Shown one piece after another: positions 46,885 to 58,893 of a DNA stretch of 64,000 nt. This stretch comes from Nereocystis luetkeana (lineage: Eukaryota > Sar > Phaeophyceae > Laminariales > Laminariaceae). How positions within the stretch are numbered: the first letter of the stretch is position 1; each line of letters begins with the position of its first letter. The stretch covers positions 9,305,076-9,369,075 of the forward strand of contig JARUPZ010000008.1 in assembly GCA_031213475.1 (NCBI GenBank), written 5' to 3'. A program made the position numbers and the translations under genes. A model generated the notes under the pieces. It saw only the letters and a program-made list of their open reading frames with translations. It did not search any database and was not told where the DNA came from.

Positions 46885-49800
46885 ATGGCAACAATTCGTC
46901 GAACGTTTGCGGCCATGACCCTGCTGGCAGCGAGGGGGGCCGACGGAGCTAACACGGCTTCAAATAACAAGGCTATCTCGAAACCGTCGTGCAAGTCGAG
47001 CACCAAGGTGTCGATCCGGTACTCGTCGTCGTCGAAGCGGCTCTACCTGGAGTCGGCGGATGGCAAGACTCGAGGCGGCTGCGTCACGCTCGAGGACATC
47101 TGGAAAGACCTGGACGGCGGCGCTCCGCTGTACGCCGTGAAATCGAGCAGCGGCGACGTGAGCAGCAGCGTCACAGGGACCTGGCTTCTCACCGAGAGCT
47201 TGTACGTTGAAGACGGTATCACTCTCCAGGTGAACCATATACTGTACACCTTTACCTGCTTCACAATTTTCAACATTGAGAGTTGGCGGGCGGTACGTAC
47301 CATGCACCAGGTATCTGTGGTGAAGCACATTCATTACGTAGCGACCTCATAACTACTTGAAACTAAAAATTCAACTTCAGCTGTGGTGCCGTAATTGTTT
47401 TTTTTTCAAAACTCCTCGTAACAACCTGCAGGTGGATATGTCGGGTATGTAAACGTGTATCACAGCAATCGCGGCCGCACCTACGGAAGTATATAGCACA
47501 TCGTGGTGCCGGTGTAGGCAGTGAAACCCAAACCAAGCTAACCTGGTACCAAATTCGCGTTTTTTTCTGTGTGGTCCCGGAATCACGTGCCTCGCGTCTC
47601 GTTTCCCGAAGCTTTATGCATGCGTGTGGAGACAATATTGCCTTCGTATATCTCGCGTCCCTATTTTGGCAAGAAATATGAACCCGCACCATGTATGTAT
47701 CAAGTCAAAACATGCCTGGTAGTTAATTTAGCCCACACCTATAAACTATCAATGAACTAATTCACCAAAGTCATACCTCGTACGAGTAGCTCGAATATTT
47801 GTTGAGCGAGTCTATTGGTCAAGTTTCAACCACCTCTACCAACCTAGTATTTAGCTCAACGTTTACAGATATATCGCATTGATAGTATGTACGCGTAGTA
47901 GTTACCTAAGTTTGTTAATTAATTGTGTGAGTTTGTTACATTGGGTTTGGCGACGATAACAAGATATCGTGTGCCTGGCATGGAACCTAATGAACCAACA
48001 CGAACTTGAGTAATTACGGCAGTGATCATTGTCCCCGAAATTACTCTCTCCTCTACTCGTAAAGCAAACATCCACTCAATATATTCATACTCTTCACTCA
48101 TGGTAAAACGCTGCGACATAATTTTCAAAATAATTTGTAGCTCAAGTCCACATCGGTGCGGGGCAACAACGTTTATGTTATTATACTCTTCTGAAGTTCA
48201 ACGTAAATACGATTTTCTGAAGTAGACGACCGGCGTCACCTGACCGATCTGCCTTTGATATCGCGTGGCTTGTGTCCGCTTCCGATCAGGTGCACGGGAA
48301 GTCTGCCGGAGGTAAGGCCGACGAACTACGCCTGCTTAGCACGGGCAAGGACTTCATCAATTTGCGTGCCCACGGAGGCAGCCTCGATTTCGTCAGCACG
48401 AAGGTACTCATTTAATATATAAAACCCATCGCCCTCGGACTGAAGAAGGCCCGGAGTATTGCTGTAAAGCGACCCGTATTGTTCCCCTCTCTTCCAGTCG
48501 CCAGGGCTAATGTCTCCTGCAGAATACTGGTCTCAAATATCCGCGGGCGGGAGTGCACCTATTATTGCCATATTGATTATCAACGCCGCACTGGGCGGTA
48601 GAATCAACCATTGTTCGCTCTCGCACTGAGCACTCTTGTTGACTTGAGTAGGCTGAGGGGTTCATTGGACGCGTTGTTGCTAGGTTCAAACATATCGTTC
48701 TTTGGACTTCGTTTCGTTTTTGTGTCTCTCGTGTGGTCCGGATGAACGAATAAAGTGCACGATTTCTCGTCCCCGCTTAACTATCCCCGCTGAACTACAA
48801 TCGTTTCGCTGCGCGGACACCCTCACTGCCTCTCCTATGGGGTTCTTATACCTCCGATCTTCATTCCGTTTGTCTTATCGGGCTTTGTGTGCGCATATTA
48901 TTGTTTCGTCTTGACCCGGAAGCATGCCGTACACATGACTAACATAGAGCAGATCGAGAGCTCTCGCCCGGGTTTACTCTGCCTGACTCACCGTGCTTAC
49001 TCACTCCACCATCGCCGTGTCGCCTCAGGTGTTCGCCTGGGACACATCCAAGAACAAAGTTCGCACAGACGGTAGCAAGGGCCGGTCGTACATCAGCGCC
49101 GTATCGGAGATCATCACCGACACCAAGGAGAAGTGCAATGGTAAGGCCAAGAAAAACATGGGGGAGGCGCGGATGGACATCGAGGACAGCGAGATGGCCT
49201 ACCTCGGCTACTTCGGCTCGGAGAGCTACGGTCTAACGTGGAAGGTGGGAAAGCAGCCACAGTTGGTGGAGTCACTTAAAGACGAGATAATTCATCGTTC
49301 CGACCGCGGCATATAACTCGCTGGGGTTGTATATGGACGAAATGTTTATGTCGGGTAAACGACGCGTGTGGAAGGATATTTGTTTTCGTGTCAATCACAA
49401 AACAGGGTGAACCACGGCATTCTCCCCGCTTGTTCGGCGGCCCCGATATGCACACAATCGTTGATAGAGGTAGTTTAGATCAAATGGCGATGCAGCGACA
49501 GTCGTTTCGCCGATGCTATCAAGATTGATTAAAACGTTGGAGCGTGAGAAGGACGTACTACAGGGCCACATGTCCCCCCCCCAGGAATCGACACGGCACA
49601 CACTACGGAAAATATTTCGCTTCTTGATCGCCCCTCTCCTGTCTACTTACTACAAGAAACAGATGATTGTTGCCAAATACGCCTAAACAACCATCACAAC
49701 CCGTGTATGACCAGGTGCGAGGGTTCTGCAAGGATCTAAGCAACCTGGAAGTGTTCGACGAGGTCAACGTCTACGGCAACATCTACGACTCGGACATCCA

Positions 49801-52201
49801 CCACAACTACTTCGGAGTCTACACGTACGGTCACCAGCAGGGAGACTGGAGGAGGAACAAGATGCACCACAACTCGGAGTACGGATTCGACCCCCACGAC
49901 GACAGCGACTTCTTGACCATCCACGACAACGAGGTCTACAACAATGGAAACCACGGCATCATCGCCTCCAAGCGCTGCAACGGAGTGTCCATTAAGGTAT
50001 GTACACATTCATTAGCAGCACCGTGGACTCCATGATTTACGCCTCCCTTGCTGCCCGGTTGGCACCTTGCTTCTCCTCAATATCATGAACTGGTTCGATG
50101 AAAATATGCACCCGAAGACCTATAAGTTGGTCATTCGTCTGCGTTTACCCTAGGCAGATCGAAGGACGCCACGAGTGTTGTAAGGCAGAACCTACATGCA
50201 GATCTGCGTCCAACCATTTGCTAGGTAACACCTTCTAACATTCCTCTACACGAGCCCAAAATTATCCTGTACGACGCGCGGCTTGTTTTTGGTTGTATTT
50301 ATGGCGATGTTCAGGGAAACGAGGTGTACAATGGTGGTGATGAATCCGTGGGAATTTTCCTGCACAGGAGCAGCGACGACGCTGTCGTCAAAGGTGAGGT
50401 GCATTGCTATTAAAATTTCGAAATGCCATGCACAGCACTTACGTACTACTTGCACACAGCGGGATGGAGAACTCCTATTTGCGGGATGCTTTGATGCGTA
50501 CTGTGCTCGTAACTTTCCCGCAATGAACCTATTCTGATGAATTCGTGGGGGTAAGCTCTGTGTAGACCGTTTTTATCAGTAGCGATAGCTCGATGACATT
50601 GCTCGCGTGCATTCCTCGATGGAAAGAGTATTCTACGATGTATGAGCTTGGGAAGTTGAAGTGTAACGCGCAGTCTACCGCTTTGGGTCTTGCTTCCCGT
50701 TCAAGCCGAAACTCGAATTACAGCAAACATAGATCGCATCATCACGTAGCCTCTAGGATACGCCTATTTCGATCGACGAACACTGGACAGATCGATGGAC
50801 CATACGCTCTACAGCTCGGGCTGTCCCATTCATACTACAGTAGTCCAGGATGTCTATCTAGGATTGTGCGTACAATAACACACCTCGTGCGAAAGCGCTG
50901 GGGGACACAGTGAACAACAGATCCTGCGGTAAAGGCTTTGACACGTTTACATTCGCTACAAACTATGGCCCCTCATCTCCGCCATTGCGACCGAGCGGCC
51001 ACTCCCAATCCTTATTACGTGACGCTTGTAGGTCACGGGTTGTGCATTACCATTTTATCGTTTCTCGAAGTCAAACCCAATATCTAAGTGGTAGTAGCAG
51101 GCTCCGTCACATGATGAGCCCCAAGACAATCTAGATGCGCGCACCTGCCGCATCGAGCATTCGATACGCATACGTAGCGCTCTGTGGCTGGTCTGGAGAC
51201 ACTCAAATGTACCTATCGAATGCGCATTATTCCACCCGTGTCGTGCTTGCCCCCCATATAGATAACTACGTCCACGACAACGGCGACGCCGGAATCGCCC
51301 TGATGGAGAGCTTCAACGCCGACGTATCGAACAACATAATCGAGGACAACAAGTACGGCGTCAGGCTGTCTGTCGGCTGCGCCGATAATGTCTTCTCTAA
51401 GAACGACATCACCGGGTCTTCCAAGTAAGCAATGTTGTGCAGGCCCTCGGAAAACAGGGGGGGCCGGTACAGAGATCTGACACCCCTTTCCATTTTTGTT
51501 TTGTTTGTATGATGTCGCAGGTGTTCGTCAGTTATGGTGATCACAGTGACAACCTGTCTGCTTGTCCTCTGTATTTATCATGCTTGTCGTCTCCTATCGT
51601 CAAGCACGAAGCGAATATATCTGACTGGCTCATAGCATCGTAAAACCTATCTGCATACATTGCGAAAACGATCTACGAGTGCTCTGCAGATTGAATAAAG
51701 CACCTCTGTTTGTCTATTCTATTTGGGAGTTTGGCTACCCGTTACTTATCCAGTGTGGGGGCTACAAAGTTTACCCGTCTGGTCTACAGCCACTCAAGCG
51801 TAGTACCGCCCGACTCTGTCGAACCCGTTGCCAAGTTGTGTGGCACCCGGTTTGGCGTATGACCGTGTGCTCGAACCACGATCGTTTTCTCCGTCCTCAG
51901 GTACAACGTTTACACGTATGAGGGAACGGATGAGCCGTGGGTAGCGGATTCAGGCCGATCTCAGGACAACATCTTCTCGGACAACACTATAAGCGGTGGC
52001 CAGGAGACTATCAAGCTCACCATGGCTGACGGGACCAAGTTCGTCGACAACACCTTCAAGAGCGCTAAAACCATACGTTTCGAGGACTGCGATGGCACCC
52101 TTATGTCCGGCAACAGCGGTCTCGGCAGCGCTAAACTAAAGGTCACCAACGGGTCTTGTTTCGACAAGAAGTCGGACAGTGACTATAAGCCTGTTTGCTA
52201 A
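46885..52201 (+). CDS. Secreted mannuronan C5-epimerase, gene B (7 exons, 499 aa, intact)
   Basis: This is a paralogue of the minus-strand epimerase at 11.5-17.6 kb, with the same predicted reaction: mannuronate to guluronate in alginate. Exons are 46885-47229, 48290-48403, 49029-49244, 49715-49996, 50315-50393, 51262-51424 and 51901-52201, ending in TAA. Exon lengths and intron phases match gene A exactly, while introns differ in length (intron 1 is 1060 nt here, 1723 nt in A). The ATG at 46885 is preferred over an upstream in-frame ATG at 46864 because it aligns with gene A and begins the signal peptide MATIRRTFAAMTLLAARG. The catalytic motif YGFDPHDDS is in exon 4. By my count it differs from A at about 48 residues: 15 in exon 1, 14 in exon 7 and none in exon 5. 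Intron 1 has no MITE, unlike A and relic D. Family assignment is confident; substrate pattern cannot be read from sequence. Confidence 0.9.
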
Positions 52202-53390
52202 GTGGGTGATAGGGATCGTGCTCGGCTGGGACATGCTTCGCCTCGCTCTAACTCTGCCTTTCGTGTCTCCGATTGCCGACCGGCTGGTTTTCCTTTGCCT
52301 CACCCATGGCTCTGCAGCGGGAGAAGCAGCGGCATCTTGCCTGCATTGACGGAGAATTTTTCTCACACGTGTATGTGTACTCTTGTGGGTTGGACGTTAG
52401 AAGTAACGGCCCCTGGGTTTGGCCCCCGCAGTATTTCGCACGTGGTCGTCCGATGGTCCGATGCTCGTAGCGATATTTTGATGGAAGGTCCGAGCTGTGC
52501 TTGTGATATTGAGGGTATATATAGTGTGTAAGAGTTCCGCGTCTTGACGTTGAAATATGCGAGTTCGGGTTACCAAGCCTAGCTCATGCAACGAACCGGA
52601 TCAACAATGTGTGTTCTGTTCGGGTACTGTGCGATTAGTGGTCTAGATGTTGGAGACAACCTATCCGGCGATCGCCTACGCAGATCGACTTGTATTTAAA
52701 TCCAAACATCGAACCGTTTGGCCCAAAGCCATGCACGGCGTTCGTTTGATCCAGACCGTAAAATAAACTTGTGCCTGCTCTTTATATTCGTACGTGTAGC
52801 GTGGCACCTAGCACTGTAGTGTGAACGTGGCAATGCGATTCGCCAGTCAATGTTTATTGTTCGCTTCGAATGACCATGTTCGTTTGCTTCGCCACAGACG
52901 GACTGCGTGCTGGCGTCGAGGTTAGACCCTTCGTCTATGCTTGTTCTACCCCCGCAGGAGGTTCGCTATCGGCTTGTTGTTGGTTTGAGACTATATACCG
53001 CTGCATGGTGTTTTTTTGGTATTTTTTTCGTGCGGCACTGTGCGGTTTCACAACCAACGAACTGGGCTGCGGGACACGGCATTATCAGTAGTGTATCAGT
53101 GGTCTGTAAAACACCAGTCGTGTATTTCATACTTTGGGGAGGATTCGAAGAACATAAGACTGCTGGTCTCGTACAGCGCGTGATTGTGACCCCTTGCAAC
53201 CAGAAATAGTCGTCGGACCTGGCCCTGCCTCTCGAAGGTCAACGCTTGCTTTTGTCCTAAAGTAATTATGTTAAACCGGACCGAGCCGGCGAGACAGCGA
53301 CTGTGATAGTTCTCGGCTCGACTCACCAACGTTCAGGGTGATCGAGTGAGCTGGTGATTGTGGAGGGATTGTTCTCATCTTTCCGGGTGG
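52202..53390 (+). repeat. Shared 3' flank of gene B
   Basis: It aligns with the flanks after copy C and gene A. Anchors are CCTATCCGGCGATCGCCTAC near 52660, CTGGCCCTGCCTCTCGAAGG near 53220 and TGTGATAGTTCTCGGCTCG near 53300. It ends abruptly at a G-run that starts a different dispersed segment. It probably includes the 3' UTR of the epimerase transcript. Confidence 0.7.
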
Positions 53391-53394
53391 TTTG

Positions 53395-53850
53395 GTTGGA
53401 GGGGGGGGGGGGGGCTGTACTAGATAGGAGACATGTACTCTCGATCGATCTCATGCATGGCCGTCGTCGTATGACCATAGACCCTCGCATCCCTACAATG
53501 CCGGGACAGAGAATGCCTGACTTTCACGGACCAGCCAGACCTTGCTCGCACCAAGCACGAAGTGTCCGGCGAGTCGAATGAAGGGTGGACTGCATCCTAC
53601 TAAGAACCGCTTGTGAGGCAGACTTGCATATATATATATATATGGATGAAAGCTTCAATGAGTGAATTTAATTACCGGTGTAGCTACTTCCAGAGGCAGC
53701 AATGGGAGTGCTATGTGGCTGCCTCTTGGGTGCCTTACCTTGAACACTACGTGATACGTTCAACTTCCTTGTGCGGACTAGGGGTTCTTTACCTGGCACA
53801 AATTATCTATTAATCCACAACCAGCAGTGAGTGACCGCCAAAGGCGAAAC
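53395..53850 (+). repeat. Dispersed segment, copy 2
   Basis: A G15 run, then the same landmark series as 28870-29340: GATCTCATGCATGG, CCATAGACCCTCGCATC, AATGCCGGGAC, CACCAAGCACGAAG, ACCGCTTGTGAGGC and CTACGTGATACG. A small TA tract (53630-53643) has been added. No gene. Confidence 0.7.
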
Positions 53851-55009
53851 ACGTTTGAGGGGGGGGGGCGCTGATGCATAAGTGCGATAAGGAAGAGTTG
53901 GCACCACCGGTGGTCAATACTCCAGTCGGACATGCGCACAGGGATGTACCGCGGGCGTACTTGTGGGTGGTTTGCACATTCACAGGGAGTCGTACTTGGA
54001 ACCAGCACACCCGTTTTGTTAAGTAGAATGAACGCGACACGGGATCGGCCTGTCTGAACAACAACAATCAACGGTTCGAGCCGATGTTGTTATCAATCAA
54101 TAACATGGACGATACTTTGCACATATTCCATAATTTCGCGATTTTTTTTACCCGTAATGCAAGCATCATCAGAACCCTGGGTTGGATATTTCAGCACGTA
54201 CCAGGTACCTGGCACGTATTTACCGTAGAGACTATTAATAACATATCGTGCTGGTGGTGAGATTATCTCTGTGGGCACTTGTTTCCCCCTTTTTTTCAGG
54301 GTCTAAAACCATACCGGGGGCATGCACATTTATTTGTTATTGTCGCGGACGTAACGAACGCGAAATAAAAACTGCGCCCGCGATACCCAGTCAAGCATAC
54401 TGATATAGGCAGTGGAGTACCTGGTACGATTCACTGTAACTTACATCCTCATTAAGTCCCAGTCTACAACATCGTCTAAGATTCTGTATTTTGTGTCTAC
54501 GGACCAGCGCCGAAGGGCACGAGAGAATGGGTTTCATGTTTAGGAGGCTTTATGAGACTTGATCACTGCACATCACATGAAGAGCTCACCAAATAAATGA
54601 TGACGCCCTACCATCACGCAACGGTTGTCGAAGCACTTGTCAGGTACAAACCCAGGCTGGTTTCATGCAGTGGAGGTTTTACTCGAAGTGCGGGCCAATT
54701 TGAAACGGGCAAGGTCAAGGAAGGAGTATAGGTTTAAGCATTTTCGCACATCCACTTGAACATGTACTTCGAAATATATTATTGTTAGAGCCACGAGTGT
54801 TATTGTCCGTTGTTGCTATTTTCGGGGTTGGACATACGCGTATCAATAATGGTTGGAGATAATGGAGGGGACACATCCCACATCTATCTCACTCCTCGGG
54901 TAGCTTTGACACGCAGAGTCTTGAACGGGATTGCAGCATGCAAGAAGAGTATTCAAAGAGAAGTAAGTAAGTAAAGAAATCGTGGCAGCATATTATAAAT
55001 AAATGTGGA
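53851..55009. other. Gene-free DNA
   Basis: Short unrecognised open frames. It contains two exact TACC(A/T)GGTA 9-mers (54199, 54418) and a near match immediately after the first. Confidence 0.35.
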
Positions 55010-55717
55010 GGTTCGTATCCCCGGTCTACTACACACAACGCACAAAAACACACACACGGGCAAGCGCCTGGCAGATAGATATCGATCAGACAACAAGCAG
55101 CTGACCAACGCCACCGCCCCTGTTGAGCGCAAGGCCGCAAATGAGAACCGCCTGAACTAACTGCCTTTCTTGTATCCGTGTTGTTCTTGCTCTGGTTTTT
55201 GTCCACTCGAGTTCGAATTCGGACTCCGGGGTGATGTTCATACCAGTACTACTACTGTAGACACGCATATTAATTTAATTGCATGATACACATACATACA
55301 TGTAATAATAATGCCGTTGTTGCTGTGCACGAGAAAGCCGTACTACTCGTAGTCGATACAACAGCAGCGACGTATCTGAGCCTGGTCCCCAACCCGGATG
55401 TCTTTGATCTTGCGTCCGGTACAGCAGTACTACTGTAGTAGTGTTTTTTTGGAGCCTGATCAGATTGCTCCTGTCTTGTGACAGACCAACAACAGCAGCT
55501 GTTTGTACAGCGAAGCACATACCTTTTTGTAGTGTCGACGGAACAACACGACGGCTACTACCACCGTATACCACCCAGCAACGCACACAGCTTGACGACA
55601 GCACTGTATATCCTACTCCGCGAGTTCCTAGCGACAGTGGTACTCTTAATAATATACCAGGTAGCTTGTAAAGATACAACCGTCAAGTAAGTGTGATATC
55701 GAATTTGTCCTTAAAAA

Positions 55718-55833
55718 TATTATGGAGGACCATACCTGGTAGTTAATAGGACCAAATATTGTTAGTAAAACTGGTTAAATGTATAGGTTTTTCAGTATCC
55801 CATAGGTCATATTAACCATGGTCCCCCGTAATA
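55718..55833 (+). mobile_element. MITE family 1, copy 8, interrupted by CCTGGTA
   Basis: Left end TATTATGGAGGACCATA, right end CCATGGTCCCCCGTAATAA. All other copies read CCATAGTTAA near the left end; this one reads CCATA-CCTGGTA-GTTAA, a 7-bp insertion that duplicates TA. It lies in the right copy of the long inverted duplication. Confidence 0.8.
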
Positions 55834-56261
55834 ATACTTTGCCAAAACCTTGGCGGGATACTCCGATCGCCCATGTAACGGGGTGTATACCGTAGACCAT
55901 TGCACCATACGTTCGTGAGGCGAATTTACTCCGTCGTCTGCTGTGCATAAATGTATGTCCTGGATTATGTTGCATCGTGTTATTCTGCACACCGGATACT
56001 GCCTTCATTCGCTGTTTGTGATGCCGGCTGTCTGTCCGGGTGCTGGCGGGGAAATGAAGTCGAGACCCGAGTTTCAATAACTTGCTGCTGCTGCTTGCGG
56101 CAAGGAGACGAAATATTGCTGATTTCTCATCATAGGCAATGACATGACACAGAACAAACATGCACTCTACCAGTCTTGCTATCGCAGTCTCAAGCACATC
56201 ATTTTTTTCCCCTGTTTTTTGTTCAAGTCATTACCCCTGGCCTGGGCAGTCGATGGGTCTC

Positions 56262-56340
56262 TTGCCCCTATATAGCTCAGTAGATAAAACCTCCTAAGCT
56301 GGCGTCGTCGGCAGGACACATCTTCGAATCTCACTTTAAA
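56262..56340 (+). repeat. tRNA-like fragment (weak)
   Basis: It contains TATAGCTCAGTAGAT, a good A box and D-arm start; CTCCTAA, which would be an Arg CCT anticodon loop; and TCTTCGAATCTCAC, resembling a B box. The anticodon and acceptor stems do not pair. At most it is a tRNA pseudogene or SINE head. Confidence 0.3.
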
Positions 56341-58620
56341 CGTTTTTTTTCAATAGAAACGCTTGCGCGTGCGTCCCAAAAGAAACATGTATCTCCGGTT
56401 CCTCAGGTATTGAAAAAAAGTGGGCAGGACACCGTACTGCCGTATACGGCACCTAGGTCCTAAGAAGCCCAAACGGTCCCGCCGTTCAGAAGAAGAGGCG
56501 CGAGGGTGAAACTGACTACCTTGGGCTTGGCAATGGGTTGATAGTTTAGCCCCATAGCTTACAATACTGTAATGGGTAACACCCTCACAATGCCATGTTC
56601 GGAAATCAACACGGTCGACTCATCTTCGAGGTACAGCGCCTGTGTGCATGTATGTATGTGTGCACTACTATTGCAGTGCTTCTATTTGAAAAAAACTTGC
56701 GTTTTTGCTGCAGGCCGCACTTTACATATTTTGCGTCCAAGGAAGGGCGTGGGCACGGTTGGCCGTGTCGGTAGAATCGGATAGCTGCGGTTGTCGGCGG
56801 TGACGCGTCAATCTTCGAGCGGGCGTGAAATAACTCTTATTTTATGTCGAGCTCTGTCTTCAGAATACACGTTATACACTATTCGTGGATACCATACCAC
56901 TGATTGATAAGCTTACACCGGATTTCGCGAAAGATGTAGGATCATTTCGTACAAAAGTGGCTTTTCGGTTGTCTGCGAAACTGCGAGTATGATATCTCGA
57001 TCGCCCGTGTTTTGTGGTAGCGCGATCATACCTGTATCTTCTATGTTTTCGCTTTGACTGTGATGAGGATGCACACAAAAAAGAGAACACGCGACCTTCC
57101 GCATTCGGACTGGGATTAAACCGCCTACAGTTGTGACGTAAGTTGTTGTCGCTTCTGTGAGCCACGACCGACGTCCAATCCTAATCACAGATCAACTGCA
57201 TATTCGGCACGTAGGGCACGCTACAACAGCGTGTACTACACTATGTATTGCACTATCAAGCGTTCCTGACGCACCATTAATGTTGCCGCCATGCTTGTCA
57301 TTGATTACCGCAGTACCTCCAGGAGTAAACGTGAAGCCGGAACAGTTCATTTGGTGCACCTACTACTGTTTATATCTTTACGCTTATAGCAGCCGCTGAT
57401 CAGTTTTAATCCGAGGGCAACTACATACCAGGTATGGTTACTGGAGGTTTAACCGATCGGGTACAAGCAGTGCAGACGTAACAAATAAACACACAGGCGC
57501 CCGGAATGGAGTTCCGAACACTCCGCGAAAATTTGTTACACAGATAGTTTGAAGTTAGTTACGTATCTGCAACGTCACATAACACTTCGATGGCAGTATT
57601 TTTTGCAGTTTCGAACCTCCCCACCGTAGTACCAGACATATATATGGTATCCTGCCTATCGTACGACGACGGAAAGATGGAGTCCACAGGTGCCCGCTTA
57701 GTTCCGCGAGGGTTGTCCCGCCCCACCGCGCCCGTGTTGCGCGCAACGAGAGCATGCTAAAATACACACACAGACACACGTCCTCAAACGCAATAACCCG
57801 TTTTTGTTGTTCTAGTATATTTGTATGCACGTACGTGCAGCATAATGCATGCATTCAATTTTAATTTTTGACACTAAGTACTTTGCGTTTCGTTTCTAGT
57901 ACAGCGTACACTACTAGCCTAGCTGGAGTGGTACACGCCCAAAGACGGATATAATATGCGGTGCAGGAAGCCATTCCACACATCCATCGAACATGTGGTC
58001 GATAAACTCGCTGAGGATTTTCGTTCGGTTCATTGAGAGCAGAAACAACGCAAAATCCCACGTCACAAACGTTCGCGACTACGAGCACGCGAAGTAAGTG
58101 ACTATCTCGCACCGTTACTCCCGCGGCGACTGCGCCCAGACGGAAGAGAGGCAGGCGGCCCGGGGCATCCCGTCTTCGACGCACAAAGTAAGGGAATCAC
58201 ACACCATTCCAACTTGATCCGGTCTGAGTCAGATATCGAGGCGAAAGACTCCGCCAAGCCGGATGGGCCACATGGAACTATGATGATGAAGATTTTTCAA
58301 TGATTTGTTCCCTTCTAGAGCTATGCTCGTTGCCGGCGCTTTTTATCCGCAAATCGAACATCCATGTCTGATGGCTCAAGGCTGCCTCTACTGCAGGACA
58401 CCAAGGGTTGTCGGCATCTCTGGTGGTTTCTGCAATATTCGTGTAGAAATTGACTTCAGATGTCTGTCCGCAACCCTAATCCGTAAGGCTATGCTGATCT
58501 CCACTCCAACCTACGATTGTCTTGGGCAGACAGAGTGCTGTAGGCCGAGGTTGAAAAAGGCATGGTTTGGTAGAATTCTCGAGACACTCTATGGTAATTA
58601 TCATTATATCGTATTGCAAC

Positions 58621-58893
58621 AGACGCGCTCTACGATAGAGGTAGCACATTTCCGCTTTTTTAGTGTTTGTTTATGAACGACGGGCCTCCTTAACCCGAGA
58701 TCGTCGGAACGTCAATCTTGTTCCTAAAAAACATATGACGTTTTTGTATACTTGGACCATGAGATTATTCATCGGGGTGCACTTTGATTCTTTACGAAGT
58801 CAGTTTTCGGGTGGCTTACTAATAACAGTATTATAGAGCTCCTCAGGCGAAGAGCCTCGGAAAAAATAGGGTGAACCTCTTCCCTAAAACGCT
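58621..58893 (-). mobile_element. MITE family 3, copy d
   Basis: Left terminus ACGCGCTCTACGATAGAGGT, right terminus GGTGAACCTCTTCCCTAAAACG. The interior contains GAGCTCCTCAGGCGAAGAGCCTC. It lies in the right arm of the inverted duplication; the DNA around the aligned position in the left arm (near 26.5 kb) has no such element. Confidence 0.65.
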
